From Butyrivibrio sp. NC2007 (GTDB lineage: Bacteria > Bacillota > Clostridia > Lachnospirales > Lachnospiraceae): a stretch of 64,000 nucleotides of DNA. Both the position numbers and the translations under genes were made by a program. The stretch spans positions 1 to 64,000 of the forward strand of contig NZ_ATWY01000016.1 in assembly GCF_000421405.1 (NCBI RefSeq), written 5' to 3'. The notes beneath the pieces are model-generated. The model saw only the letters and a list, made by a program, of their open reading frames with translations. It ran no database searches and was not told the DNA's origin. Positions 51,689 to 60,206 of the stretch are shown here, in pieces (positions within the stretch are counted from its first letter, which is position 1; each line of letters opens with the position of its first letter).

Positions 51689-52981
51689 TTATAATTTCGA
51701 ATACCATTCTGTGGCAACTTTCTTGAACTCTTTTACAAAGCCGGATACATCAAGTTCACCCTTTGCAAATTTCTGATACACAAACGACAATCCCTTCTGC
51801 CCCAGACCCTCAGTCATTTCCATCCAATGCCAGCTGGAGGTCTTTCCCGATGAAATGTAACTTGAAATTACAGGAGCAAACGGATCGGAAGCCACATATT
51901 TACAGTCTACAAAGGGACTTACGAAACCGGCTTGTTCAACCAGTATCTGCTGTGCGCTATCCTCAGAGCACCACTGAAGGAACGCCAAAGCCGCATCAAC
52001 ATTGCCTTCCTTTGGTACCGCCCACCAGTTGGGTGCGCTTGTAAGAATTGTATCCATCCCATCTTCAAATGCATATGGCACCATACCCACTTCAAAGCTT
52101 CCTGCCTTAGCATAGTCATCTGAACCTGAAAGAGTTGCTCCTATCCAGGAACCCTGAGTAACAAATGCATATTTACCAGCAGCAAACCCAGCCACCTGAT
52201 CATCATATGTTCCGCTTACAAGAAGATCCGGATCTGAGTACTCATTGAAAAGACCTATCATCTCTGCGTAGTGCGTAAGACGATTTTCATCCACACCGCC
52301 GCCATTAGACATCAGGTCAATATAGGTAGTATCCGATCTTGAAAGGCCCGAATCGATATAAGCTCCTGTCAGGTGGTTACCTGCTGACCATCCAAGATTT
52401 TCCGGCTCAGCAGAATAGCCGATCACTGCCTTAAGACCAAGCTGTTCTTTTTTAGCATCGATAGTCTCAAAGGCTTTTTTCATGGCGTCAGGACCTGTTA
52501 TTGAAGCCGGATCTACACCGGCTTTTGTAAGAATGTCTTTATTATAAGCAAGTCCAATAGCCTCTGTTGTATATGGAAATCCTAAAGTTCCGTATGTCGA
52601 ATCTTTATAAGCAGCATCGGTTCTTGATGCCCACGCCTGATCGCTCATATCTACGAGAAGGCCTTCCCAGTTTCCAAATCCCGAAGACTCGCAAGCTATA
52701 ATATCAGGCATCTGATCTGACAAATAATATCCTTTGAGGGTAGCCTGCGCATCAACACCACTCTGCACAGTCATTATATTGACCTTTACCCCCGTATCCT
52801 TCTCATATTGCTGAGCAAGGGCCTCCAATTGGCTTGCGACCTCACTCTTGATATTTAATAAAGAGATAGAGCTGACACTTTCAGTGGTATCTGCTTCTAT
52901 CTCTTTATTTTGTCCGCAGCCTGACAATATGCAAGTTAGCATGATCACCAGCGCCAGCGATAAACTATAAAGTTTTTTCAT
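51689..52981 (-). CDS. Extracellular solute-binding lipoprotein (family 1)
   Basis: 430 residues from the ATG of MKKLYS, with AAAGG at proper spacing; an ATG three codons earlier is too close. The lipobox is CILSGCGQ. Features of sugar-binding family 1 proteins are [58 protein letters not shown] and [11 protein letters not shown]. It binds a carbohydrate outside the membrane. No permease or ATPase gene is adjacent; the next gene is a chemoreceptor, so its main job may be sensing. Confidence 0.92.
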   Translation of the reverse strand: MKKLYSLSLALVIMLTCILSGCGQNKEIEADTTESVSSISLLNIKSEVASQLEALAQQYEKDTGVKVNIMTVQSGVDAQATLKGYYLSDQMPDIIACESSGFGNWEGLLVDMSDQAWASRTDAAYKDSTYGTLGFPYTTEAIGLAYNKDILTKAGVDPASITGPDAMKKAFETIDAKKEQLGLKAVIGYSAEPENLGWSAGNHLTGAYIDSGLSRSDTTYIDLMSNGGGVDENRLTHYAEMIGLFNEYSDPDLLVSGTYDDQVAGFAAGKYAFVTQGSWIGATLSGSDDYAKAGSFEVGMVPYAFEDGMDTILTSAPNWWAVPKEGNVDAALAFLQWCSEDSAQQILVEQAGFVSPFVDCKYVASDPFAPVISSYISSGKTSSWHWMEMTEGLGQKGLSFVYQKFAKGELDVSGFVKEFKKVATEWYSKL

Positions 52982-53103
52982 AGCGCGCATCCTTTCTTTT
53001 CACAAAACAAACCAAGGGGTGTACATATAAATTGTACGTTATTGCGCGCATATAATCATGTTTTTTGAGTTTATTTAATCCATTTTTAACACATTTATAA
53101 ATA

Positions 53104-54282
53104 TTAGTGGTGGAAAAGACGAAGGCCTGTGAATGCCATAACCATGTCGTGGCTGTTAGCAGCTTCTATTACATTGTCGTCTCTTACTGAACCTCCGGGC
53201 TGAGCAACATATTTAACACCGCTTCTGAATGCTCTCTCGATGTTATCTCCAAATGGGAAAAACGCATCTGAGCCAAGAGCTACATCTGTATTTTTATTCA
53301 GCCAGGCTCTCTTTTCCTCAGCTGTGAATACAGGTGGCTGCTCCTTGAAGATGTTCTGCCACTTGCCGTCTGCAAGTACGTCCATGTAGTCCTCGCCGAT
53401 GTAGAGATCGATGGAATTGTCTCTGTCAGGGCGCTTGATGGAATCAAGGAAAGGAAGATTCAGAACCTGAGGTGCCTGACGAAGGAACCAGTTATCTGCC
53501 TTGTTTCCTGCAAGTCTTGTGCAGTGGATTCTGGACTGCTGTCCTGCTCCGATACCGATGGCCGCTCCGCCCTTTACGTAGCAAACAGAGTTTGACTGTG
53601 TGTACTTAAGGGTGATAAGAGCAATCTTGAGGTCGATGAGTGCTGCCTCAGGAAGGTCCTTGTTATCTGTAACGATGTTCTCAAACATCTTGTTGTCTAT
53701 CTCAATGAAGTTGTGACCCTGCTCGAAGGTGATACCGAAAACCTGCTTCTTCTCGATATCCTCGGGAACATAACTTGGGTCAACCTTGATAACTGCGTAG
53801 TTTCCGCCCTTCTTAGCCTTTAAGATCTCAAGAGCCTCGTCTGTATAGCCGGGAGCAATGATACCGTCGGAAACTTCTCTTTTAACAAGACGAGCTGTAT
53901 CAGCATCGCACTCATCTGAAAGAGAAATGAAATCACCAAAGGATGACATTCTGTCTGCGCCACGTGCTCTTGCGTAAGCGTTTGCAAGAGGGCTGAGTTC
54001 TCCAAGATCCTCTACCCAGTAGATCTTCTTCTCGATATCTGTAAGAGGTGTTCCTACTGCTGCGCCGGCAGGTGATACATGCTTGAAAGATGTAGCTGCA
54101 GGAAGTCCTGTTGCCTTCTTAAGCTCAGAAACAAGCTGCCAGCCGTTTAATGCATCAAGAAGGTTGATGTATCCGGGACGACCGTTAAGTACCTCAATTG
54201 GAAGGTCTGCGCCGTTTTCCATATATACACGTGAAGGCTTCTGGTTAGGGTTGCATCCGTATTTTAACTGAATCTCGTTCAT
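53104..54282 (-). CDS. purH: AICAR transformylase, stand-alone PurH domain
   Basis: 392 residues from the ATG with AAGGAGGAG upstream; a longer frame exists but lacks an SD. This is the formyltransferase half of PurH. It contains LKYGCNPNQKP, LNGRPGYINLLDALNGWQLV, SFKHVSPAGAAVG, KYTQSNSVCYV, GIGAGQQSRIHC and SDAFFPFGDNIERA. It makes FAICAR from AICAR and formyltetrahydrofolate. The MGS-like IMP cyclohydrolase half is absent and replaced by PurO, encoded just upstream. Confidence 0.95.
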   Translation of the reverse strand: MNEIQLKYGCNPNQKPSRVYMENGADLPIEVLNGRPGYINLLDALNGWQLVSELKKATGLPAATSFKHVSPAGAAVGTPLTDIEKKIYWVEDLGELSPLANAYARARGADRMSSFGDFISLSDECDADTARLVKREVSDGIIAPGYTDEALEILKAKKGGNYAVIKVDPSYVPEDIEKKQVFGITFEQGHNFIEIDNKMFENIVTDNKDLPEAALIDLKIALITLKYTQSNSVCYVKGGAAIGIGAGQQSRIHCTRLAGNKADNWFLRQAPQVLNLPFLDSIKRPDRDNSIDLYIGEDYMDVLADGKWQNIFKEQPPVFTAEEKRAWLNKNTDVALGSDAFFPFGDNIERAFRSGVKYVAQPGGSVRDDNVIEAANSHDMVMAFTGLRLFHH

Positions 54283-54283
54283 C

Positions 54284-55006
54284 TTATTTCTCCTCCTTCT
54301 TGAAGTTCTTGTTGTAGATCCTTGTCTCTTTTGCTCCTGTTGCGATATCGATATATCTTGTGAAAAGAGATACCTTGTTATCTGCGTTAAGTGCTGTCCA
54401 AACATCATCTGTGAACTTGTTGATATCGCCTGAGATATTCACCTGTGTAGGTTCTCCCTCAAAGCTTGGAAGCGGATTGCCATCGCCCTGGTAGGTGTGG
54501 ATGAAGTATCCCTCTCCGGCCTTGGGATTCTCGTATGTGTAAGTAAATCTCTGGCATGATGACGGATCGCCGTGGTTACTCTTAAGGATTGAAAGAGCAA
54601 AGTCATATTTTCCGCCCTTAACGTTCATGATGCCTGAAATTCTGGGTGTGTAGTTAGGAGCATCGGGCTCGAACTCTCTTGTTCTGAGTGACTCCTCAAA
54701 GCTCTGTCCAGCCTGCATAAGCTCGTAAATTGTATCTGTCTGATCACCGTTTGTAACAATGGTTGATGTTCCGCGAACACGAACAGGTGCATAGATGATA
54801 AGGCTTGGGTCCTCCATCTTGGACTCATCGAAAGCCTGGGTGCGGATTCCGTCTCCATCCTCTACGAATACTCTGTTTCTTGAGTTCTCGCTTCTTCCCA
54901 TAATGAAGTATGCGCAAACTGCATACTTGCCATCCTCGGATGTGCCAAGGATGATGCCCCTTCCCGGATAGGTAGTGCTGCTAAGTTCTTCTTTGAGATT
55001 AAACAT
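54284..55006 (-). CDS. purO: IMP cyclohydrolase, PurO type
   Basis: 240 residues of the PurO family, first known from archaea. Recognised from the start TTYPGRGIILG, AYFIMGRSENSRNRVF, YAPVRV and TNGDQTDTIYE, then FEPDAPNYTPRISG. It closes FAICAR to IMP, the last step of purine synthesis. The purH domain gene follows after one base. SD is AAGGAGG. A ZTP riboswitch and two hairpin repeats occupy its leader. Confidence 0.92.
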   Translation of the reverse strand: MFNLKEELSSTTYPGRGIILGTSEDGKYAVCAYFIMGRSENSRNRVFVEDGDGIRTQAFDESKMEDPSLIIYAPVRVRGTSTIVTNGDQTDTIYELMQAGQSFEESLRTREFEPDAPNYTPRISGIMNVKGGKYDFALSILKSNHGDPSSCQRFTYTYENPKAGEGYFIHTYQGDGNPLPSFEGEPTQVNISGDINKFTDDVWTALNADNKVSLFTRYIDIATGAKETRIYNKNFKKEEK

Positions 55007-55031
55007 TTGTCCTCCTTCTCCTTGTCCCGCT

Positions 55032-55106
55032 GCACTAAACTCGAAAATACCTCGTTAAGTGCACGTGACTGGTTCGCACTAGGCTCGACAATACCTCACC
55101 AAGTGC
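55032..55106. repeat. Two more copies of the covarying hairpin repeat
   Basis: Unit C (55032-55062) has arms GCACTAAAC and GTTAAGTGC. Unit D (55076-55106) has arms GCACTAGGC and ACCAAGTGC. The core TCGAMAATACCTC is as in the copies near ridA. They lie between the ZTP riboswitch terminator and the purO start. Confidence 0.75.
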
Positions 55107-55112
55107 TCTACA

Positions 55113-55222
55113 CAAAAAACCGCCTGAGCATGCCACTAAAAGCGGTTGCCCAGGCGGTCGACTGTTCAAAATTATTATCTGTACTCCCATGTGGTTACCC
55201 ACTTATCCGCCAGTTGTACAGA
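55113..55222 (-). promoter_or_regulatory. ZTP riboswitch (pfl motif) with terminator platform
   Basis: On the minus strand P1 is CTGTAC/GTACAG. Inside it lie AACTGGCGGATAA, a GTGG/CCAC hairpin and ATGGGAG. After a linker comes the conserved CGACCGCCTGGGCAACC. CCGCC can pair with GGCGG of the first part, the pfl pseudoknot. CCGCCTG can otherwise pair with CAGGCGG (55119-55158), which is followed by TTTTTT, a terminator. Binding of ZTP or ZMP, signs of low formyl-folate, should favour read-through into purO-purH. Confidence 0.9.
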
Positions 55223-55259
55223 CACATATAACATACACTTTTGAGGCCAAAATTTCAAG

Positions 55260-56570
55260 TCAATTTTTGGGAATTCTGATCTCAATTTTAGTTCCTTTGC
55301 CAACTTCAGAGTTTATGAGCATGTCGGCATTTTCCATGATTTTTATCCTGTCTCTGACGTTGCGAAGACCGATGTGTTCACCGGGAAGCTTGTCCATTTT
55401 GTTGTATTCGTCTACATCAAAGCCTGCTCCGTTGTCTTCTATGCAAACCCTGAAATAATCTCCGCAGTCATCGGAAGAGATGATAAGGAGTCCTTTTTCT
55501 CCGTTCTTCTTTTTGCAAAGTCCGTGCTTTATGGCATTTTCAGCCATGGGCTGGACGGTAAGTGCCGGTATGGTGAAGTTCGTGGCATTTATTCTATATT
55601 CCACATCGAATCTTCCATCGAATCTGACCTTTTCGATGTCAAGGTAAACCCTGGTGTGTTCAAGCTCTTTTTCAAAAGGAATAGGCTCTTTGCTCTCGAT
55701 AGAGCCGATGCTCTGACGGAGGTAATCCGCAAGATTGTTGACCACATACTTGGCCTTATCCTTATCAACATCGCACAGAACATAGATCGAATTCAGCGTA
55801 TTGTAGAGGAAATGAGGCTTTATCTGAGAAAGCGCTATTCTCTGTCTCATATCTTCCAGCTCGTCATCCTGTCTTTTGATCTTCTCTCTCTGCTCGATCA
55901 TGGTCAGAACATTGTCCTGCAAAGCCTGCATGAACATGATCAGCACACAGACGCAGATTGCATAGTTTGAAAGAGACATTCCTATAAAAAGATTTACTAT
56001 GGCCGTAAGTGTCGGAATGGCGGCAAAGATGACTATTACTGTAAACCTTCTTTTGTTGAAAAGATGCCTGTGAGTAATAACGTACACTACGGAAATAAGG
56101 ACAGGTATAAAAAACAGAACTGACCAGATGGTAAAGCCGGGGCCTCTGGAGTACAGATTTGTCATGGGATCTATCCAATATATAAATTTGTTAAAGTATG
56201 AGATAACATGAAACAGGAGCGTTGCTGTTGAAATAGCAACAATCCCGCGCAAAAGTCCCTTGCCTCTTCCCTCATCACTCATGGATTGAACAATATACAG
56301 GCAGTACAGGACAGGAAGAATCGCTATCAGAGAAAAAGTCATGAAATTGCTAAAAATATTTAAATAATAAGCACTCTTGCCCGGGGTTCCGTTGAAATAC
56401 CATGAAACACCATCACAAAGCAGAAGAATACCAACCAAAAGCTCAATGGACCCGAGAGCTCTGTATTGTTTTTTGATGTAAGAACTGGTTAAAAACAGAT
56501 AAACAGCAGCGACAAAAGAAAGCACTGCGCTAAGGATTTCAGTACTGGCATAGATGTATTTTGCAACCAT
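55260..56570 (-). CDS. LytS/YesM-type sensor histidine kinase
   Basis: 436 residues from the ATG with GGGGAGA upstream. About seven N-terminal membrane segments are followed by a coiled coil and a HisKA_7TM/His_kinase domain. The phospho-acceptor is in SQIKPHFLYNTLNSIYVL. The ATPase boxes are QPMAENAIKHG and EDNGAGFD, then GLRNVRDRIK. No response regulator gene is adjacent. It is divergent from a GH13 glucosidase gene, hinting at a sugar-related signal. Confidence 0.93.
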   Translation of the reverse strand: MVAKYIYASTEILSAVLSFVAAVYLFLTSSYIKKQYRALGSIELLVGILLLCDGVSWYFNGTPGKSAYYLNIFSNFMTFSLIAILPVLYCLYIVQSMSDEGRGKGLLRGIVAISTATLLFHVISYFNKFIYWIDPMTNLYSRGPGFTIWSVLFFIPVLISVVYVITHRHLFNKRRFTVIVIFAAIPTLTAIVNLFIGMSLSNYAICVCVLIMFMQALQDNVLTMIEQREKIKRQDDELEDMRQRIALSQIKPHFLYNTLNSIYVLCDVDKDKAKYVVNNLADYLRQSIGSIESKEPIPFEKELEHTRVYLDIEKVRFDGRFDVEYRINATNFTIPALTVQPMAENAIKHGLCKKKNGEKGLLIISSDDCGDYFRVCIEDNGAGFDVDEYNKMDKLPGEHIGLRNVRDRIKIMENADMLINSEVGKGTKIEIRIPKN

Positions 56571-56592
56571 TGCAGAATCTCCCCGCATTTTC

Positions 56593-56606
56593 CGGAAACG
56601 TTTCCG
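56593..56606. promoter_or_regulatory. Palindromic operator, LacI-type
   Basis: CGGAAACGTTTCCG is a perfect 14-bp palindrome with the central CG typical of LacI/CcpA-family sites. It lies between the divergent kinase and glucosidase genes. Confidence 0.65.
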
Positions 56607-56688
56607 AATATTCTGGCAAGAAAAACTTTTATGTGTTATTGTTAATAATAATATATCAAAATTTAGAAAATTTGGGGAGGTAATTCCA

Positions 56689-58224
56689 ATGCCCGGTTGG
56701 TTAAAAGATGCAATATTTTATGAGATATATCCTCAGTCCTTTAAGGATACAAACGGAGACGGAATCGGAGATTTTAACGGTATCATTGAAAAGCTCGATT
56801 ATGTAAAAGAGCTTGGCTGCAATGCGCTTTGGATCAACCCCTGTTACGATTCTCCTTTTAAGGATGCCGGCTATGATGTTCGCGACTATAAGAAGGTTGC
56901 AGAGAGATACGGCAGCAATGAGGATCTCTACAATCTCTTTAAGATAGCCCACGAAAAGGGCATCCACGTGCTGCTTGACCTTGTTCCCGGACACACCTCC
57001 GAGGAGCATGAATGGTTTTTGGAGAGCAAAAAGGCTGAGAGAAATGAATTCTCTGACAGATACATCTGGACAAACGGCTGGATCGAAGGAATCGCAGGAC
57101 ACCCTTATATAGGCGGAGAGGCTGACAGAAACGGCTGCTATATGCTCAACTTCTTTAAGTGCCAGCCTGCCCTTAACTACGGCTTTCTTAAAAGAACTGA
57201 AGAGTGGCAGAAGGCTCCCGATGATCCGGCATGTATCGCCACAAGGGAAGCCATGAAGGATGTTATGCGCTTCTGGCTTGATAAGGGATGTGATGGCTTC
57301 AGAGTTGACATGGCTGATTCTCTGGTTAAAGACGATGACGAGAACAAGTCCGCAACCGGCGCTATCTGGAAGAACATCAGAGAAATGCTTGATAACGAGT
57401 ATCCCGAGGCAGCCATCATCTCCGAGTGGAGTAATCCTAAGCAGGCCCTTAAGTACGGCTTTCATGCAGACTTTTACCTTGATCATCGCGGAAACGGCTA
57501 CAACACTCTTCTTCGCGACTATGAGACCGATGGCGGCGATAAGAGCTTCCTTAAAAAGGATGGCCACGGCGATATCATGAGGTTCTTAAACGACTATCTG
57601 CCCAAATACGATGCCACCAGAAAGGACGGCTATATCAGCTTTATCACCTGCAACCATGACACTCCAAGACCGCGCAGGACTCTTAGCATAGACGAGCTTA
57701 AGATTGCCTATGCGATGTTCCTGACTCTTCCCGGTGTTCCGTTTATCTACTACGGCGATGAAATTGGTATGAGATATTTTGAGCTTCCAACCAAGGAGGG
57801 CGGCTATACCAGGACCGGTACCAGAACTCCCATGCAGTGGAGCGAAGGCAAGAACAAGGGCTTCTCTACTGCCCCTTCCGACAAGCTCTATCTCCCGGTT
57901 GACCCATCAGATGATGCTCCGACAGTAGAGTCTCAGGAAAAAGACCCTTCATCGCTCTTAAACACAGTAAAGGCTCTTACAAAGCTCCGCCACGAGTATA
58001 AAGACCTTCAGGCGGATTCAGAGTTTGAGATCATTTATGCGGAAGCGGATGAGTTCCCGTTCGTGTATAAGAGAGGTGATCTGATAGTTGCTATAAATCC
58101 TTCAGATAAAAAGACCTCAGCCACTCTTCCCAAGAATACAACAAAGGTATTCGAGATCGGAGAAACTGAGATTAAGGATGCTTCGCTGCATATGCAGCCA
58201 CAGAGTTTTGTTGTGCTGAAGTAG
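56689..58224 (+). CDS. GH13 alpha-glucosidase (oligo-1,6-glucosidase-like)
   Basis: 511 residues from the ATG with GGGGAGG upstream. Barrel motifs: AIFYEIYPQSFKDTNGDGIGDFNGI, region I DLVPGHTS (usual Asn is Gly), region II GFRVDMADS with the nucleophile Asp, region III AIISEWSNP with the acid Glu, and region IV TCNHDTPRP. It has no signal peptide, so it acts on sugars already taken up, probably isomaltose, maltose or trehalose-type disaccharides. The C-terminal beta domain is complete. A LacI-type operator lies upstream; a 92-bp palindrome follows. Confidence 0.9.
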   Translation: MPGWLKDAIFYEIYPQSFKDTNGDGIGDFNGIIEKLDYVKELGCNALWINPCYDSPFKDAGYDVRDYKKVAERYGSNEDLYNLFKIAHEKGIHVLLDLVPGHTSEEHEWFLESKKAERNEFSDRYIWTNGWIEGIAGHPYIGGEADRNGCYMLNFFKCQPALNYGFLKRTEEWQKAPDDPACIATREAMKDVMRFWLDKGCDGFRVDMADSLVKDDDENKSATGAIWKNIREMLDNEYPEAAIISEWSNPKQALKYGFHADFYLDHRGNGYNTLLRDYETDGGDKSFLKKDGHGDIMRFLNDYLPKYDATRKDGYISFITCNHDTPRPRRTLSIDELKIAYAMFLTLPGVPFIYYGDEIGMRYFELPTKEGGYTRTGTRTPMQWSEGKNKGFSTAPSDKLYLPVDPSDDAPTVESQEKDPSSLLNTVKALTKLRHEYKDLQADSEFEIIYAEADEFPFVYKRGDLIVAINPSDKKTSATLPKNTTKVFEIGETEIKDASLHMQPQSFVVLK

Positions 58225-58231
58225 AAAATAA

Positions 58232-58323
58232 AGCCAAGTGAGTCAGTGGGGACGTTTCAGTTTGACTCATTTTGTCGTGACAAAATGAGTCAAACTGAAA
58301 CGTCCCCACTGACTCACTTGGCT
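58232..58323. repeat. 92-bp perfect palindrome made of GACTC/ACGTCCCC repeats
   Basis: Two 45-nt arms are perfectly complementary around a 2-nt GT centre. The arms contain GTGAGTCAGTGGGGACGTTT and ACAAAATGAGTCAAACTGAA, the words of the left-end tandem array. T-rich sequence on the plus strand and A-rich sequence on the other side let it act as a terminator for the converging GH13 and glmS genes. Confidence 0.95.
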
Positions 58324-58328
58324 TATTT

Positions 58329-60200
58329 TTATTCTACAGTTACACTCTTTGCCAGATTCCTTGGCTTATCAACATCAAGTCCCTTAGCAACGCTGGTGTA
58401 GTAACCAAGCAGCTGCAAAGGAATGATTGCCAAACTTCCCACAAAGTGTTCATCAACCTTAGGAATATAAACAGTAAAGTCTACCTGATCCTCAATATTG
58501 TATCTTCCGTAGGTTGTAAGTCCCATAAGGTATGCGCCACGGCTCTTGCACTCAGCCATGTTGGAGATTGTCTTCTCAAGAAGTGATGGCTGTGTGAGAA
58601 CACCGATAACAAGAGTTCCGTCCTCGATAAGAGAGATGGTTCCGTGTTTAAGCTCTCCTGCTGCATATGCCTCTGAATGGATATAGCTGATCTCTTTCAT
58701 CTTAAGGCTTCCCTCAAGTGATATAGCATAGTCTATACCTCTTCCGATAAAGAAGATATCATGAGCATTTGCGTACTTAGCAGAGAACCACTGGATACGC
58801 TCTTTCTCGTCAAGGATCTTCTCGATCTTGGCAGGGATGCTCTGGATCTCTTTTATGTAATATGCAAGCTTATCATCGCCATCCAAAGTCTCTCTTACTT
58901 CAGCGAGCTTTAATGTAAGGAGATATCCGCAGATAAGCTGACAGCTGTATGCCTTGGTTGTAGCAACTGAGATCTCAGGGCCTGCAAGGGTGTACATAAC
59001 ATGATCTGCTTCTCTTGCGATGGATGATCCGACTACGTTTACAATTGCAAGAGTCTTAATTCCGCTCTCCTTGGCAAGACGAAGGGCTGCCAGTGAATCA
59101 GCTGTCTCTCCTGACTGTGAGATAACAACTGCCAGAGCGTTCTTATCAAGAGGCATCTTACGATATCTGAACTCTGATGCAAGCTCAACTCTTACAGGAA
59201 TTCCTGCAAGCTCCTCGATGATATACTGCATCTCCATTCCAACATGCCATGCGGATCCGCAGGCAATGACATAGATCTGAGAAATCTCTTTTGCCTCTTC
59301 ATCGGTAATTCCAACCTCGGAGAGATCGATCTTGCCGTCTGTTACGTACTTACCGATGGTATCAGCAACTGCCTTGGGCTGCTCGTGGATCTCCTTCATC
59401 ATGAAGTGCTCAAATCCACCTTTTTCAGCAGCTTCTGCAGAGAAGGTTACTGTTGTAACGTCCTTCTCAACCTCATCACCGTCAAGGTTAAAGAATGTAA
59501 CCTCACCGGCTCTGATACGTGCCATCTCCATGTTGTCGATGTAATAAACATCTCTTGTATACTTAAGGATGGCCGGTACGTCGGAAGCGATAAAGGACTC
59601 ATCGTCCTTAACACCGATGATCATAGGTGACTGCTGTCTTGCGACATAGATCTCACCCGGATAATCCTTGAACATAACTTCAAGGGCGTAGGAACCACGT
59701 ACTCTTACCAAAGTCTTAGCGATAGCATCGATGGGGCCTACCTTGTATTTCTTGTAGTAGTAATCCACAAGCTTGATCAGAACCTCTGTGTCAGTATCTG
59801 AATAGAACTTGTAATTATGTCTGATGAGCTTTTCCTTGAGTTCCTGGAAATTCTCGATAATACCGTTGTGAACACCTACAACCTCAGATTCTACTTCTCC
59901 GGAACCTGAACCTGTGCAGTTTCCGCTCACATGGGGATGTGCATTGATAAGGCTTGGTGCACCGTGGGTAGCCCATCTGGTATGACCGATACCACACTCA
60001 CCTGAAAGTGCATATCCTCCGTTAGTTTTATTGGAGAGATTCTCCAGTTTACCTACAGCCTTTACGACTACTGCCTGATCTGCACCGTTTCTTACTGCGA
60101 TACCGGCAGAATCATATCCTCTGTACTCAAGTTTTGAAAGTCCATCAAGCAGAATTGGTCCTGCCTGCTTATGGCCTATATATCCTACTATTCCACACAT
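58329..60200 (-). CDS. glmS: Glutamine-fructose-6-phosphate aminotransferase
   Basis: 623 residues. Starts MCGIVGYIGHKQ with the catalytic Cys2 of the N-terminal amidotransferase; EYRGYDSAGIAV and HTRWATHG follow. The two SIS isomerase domains hold VIACGSAWHVGME, SQSGETADSL and the C-terminal KPRNLAKSVTVE. It makes glucosamine-6-phosphate. The gene is six bases after glmM and has no glmS ribozyme of its own; it ends the amino-sugar operon. Confidence 0.97.
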   Translation of the reverse strand: MCGIVGYIGHKQAGPILLDGLSKLEYRGYDSAGIAVRNGADQAVVVKAVGKLENLSNKTNGGYALSGECGIGHTRWATHGAPSLINAHPHVSGNCTGSGSGEVESEVVGVHNGIIENFQELKEKLIRHNYKFYSDTDTEVLIKLVDYYYKKYKVGPIDAIAKTLVRVRGSYALEVMFKDYPGEIYVARQQSPMIIGVKDDESFIASDVPAILKYTRDVYYIDNMEMARIRAGEVTFFNLDGDEVEKDVTTVTFSAEAAEKGGFEHFMMKEIHEQPKAVADTIGKYVTDGKIDLSEVGITDEEAKEISQIYVIACGSAWHVGMEMQYIIEELAGIPVRVELASEFRYRKMPLDKNALAVVISQSGETADSLAALRLAKESGIKTLAIVNVVGSSIAREADHVMYTLAGPEISVATTKAYSCQLICGYLLTLKLAEVRETLDGDDKLAYYIKEIQSIPAKIEKILDEKERIQWFSAKYANAHDIFFIGRGIDYAISLEGSLKMKEISYIHSEAYAAGELKHGTISLIEDGTLVIGVLTQPSLLEKTISNMAECKSRGAYLMGLTTYGRYNIEDQVDFTVYIPKVDEHFVGSLAIIPLQLLGYYTSVAKGLDVDKPRNLAKSVTVE

Positions 60201-60206
60201 ATAAAT

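Noticed and set aside
53104..54408. Longer N-terminus for the purH gene
   Set aside because: The extra 42 codons run into the end of purO and lack an SD; the inner ATG has AAGGAGGAG at correct spacing.
60201..60206. glmS ribozyme upstream of glmS
   Set aside because: Only six bases separate glmM and glmS, too few for the ribozyme, and nothing like it lies before nagB.
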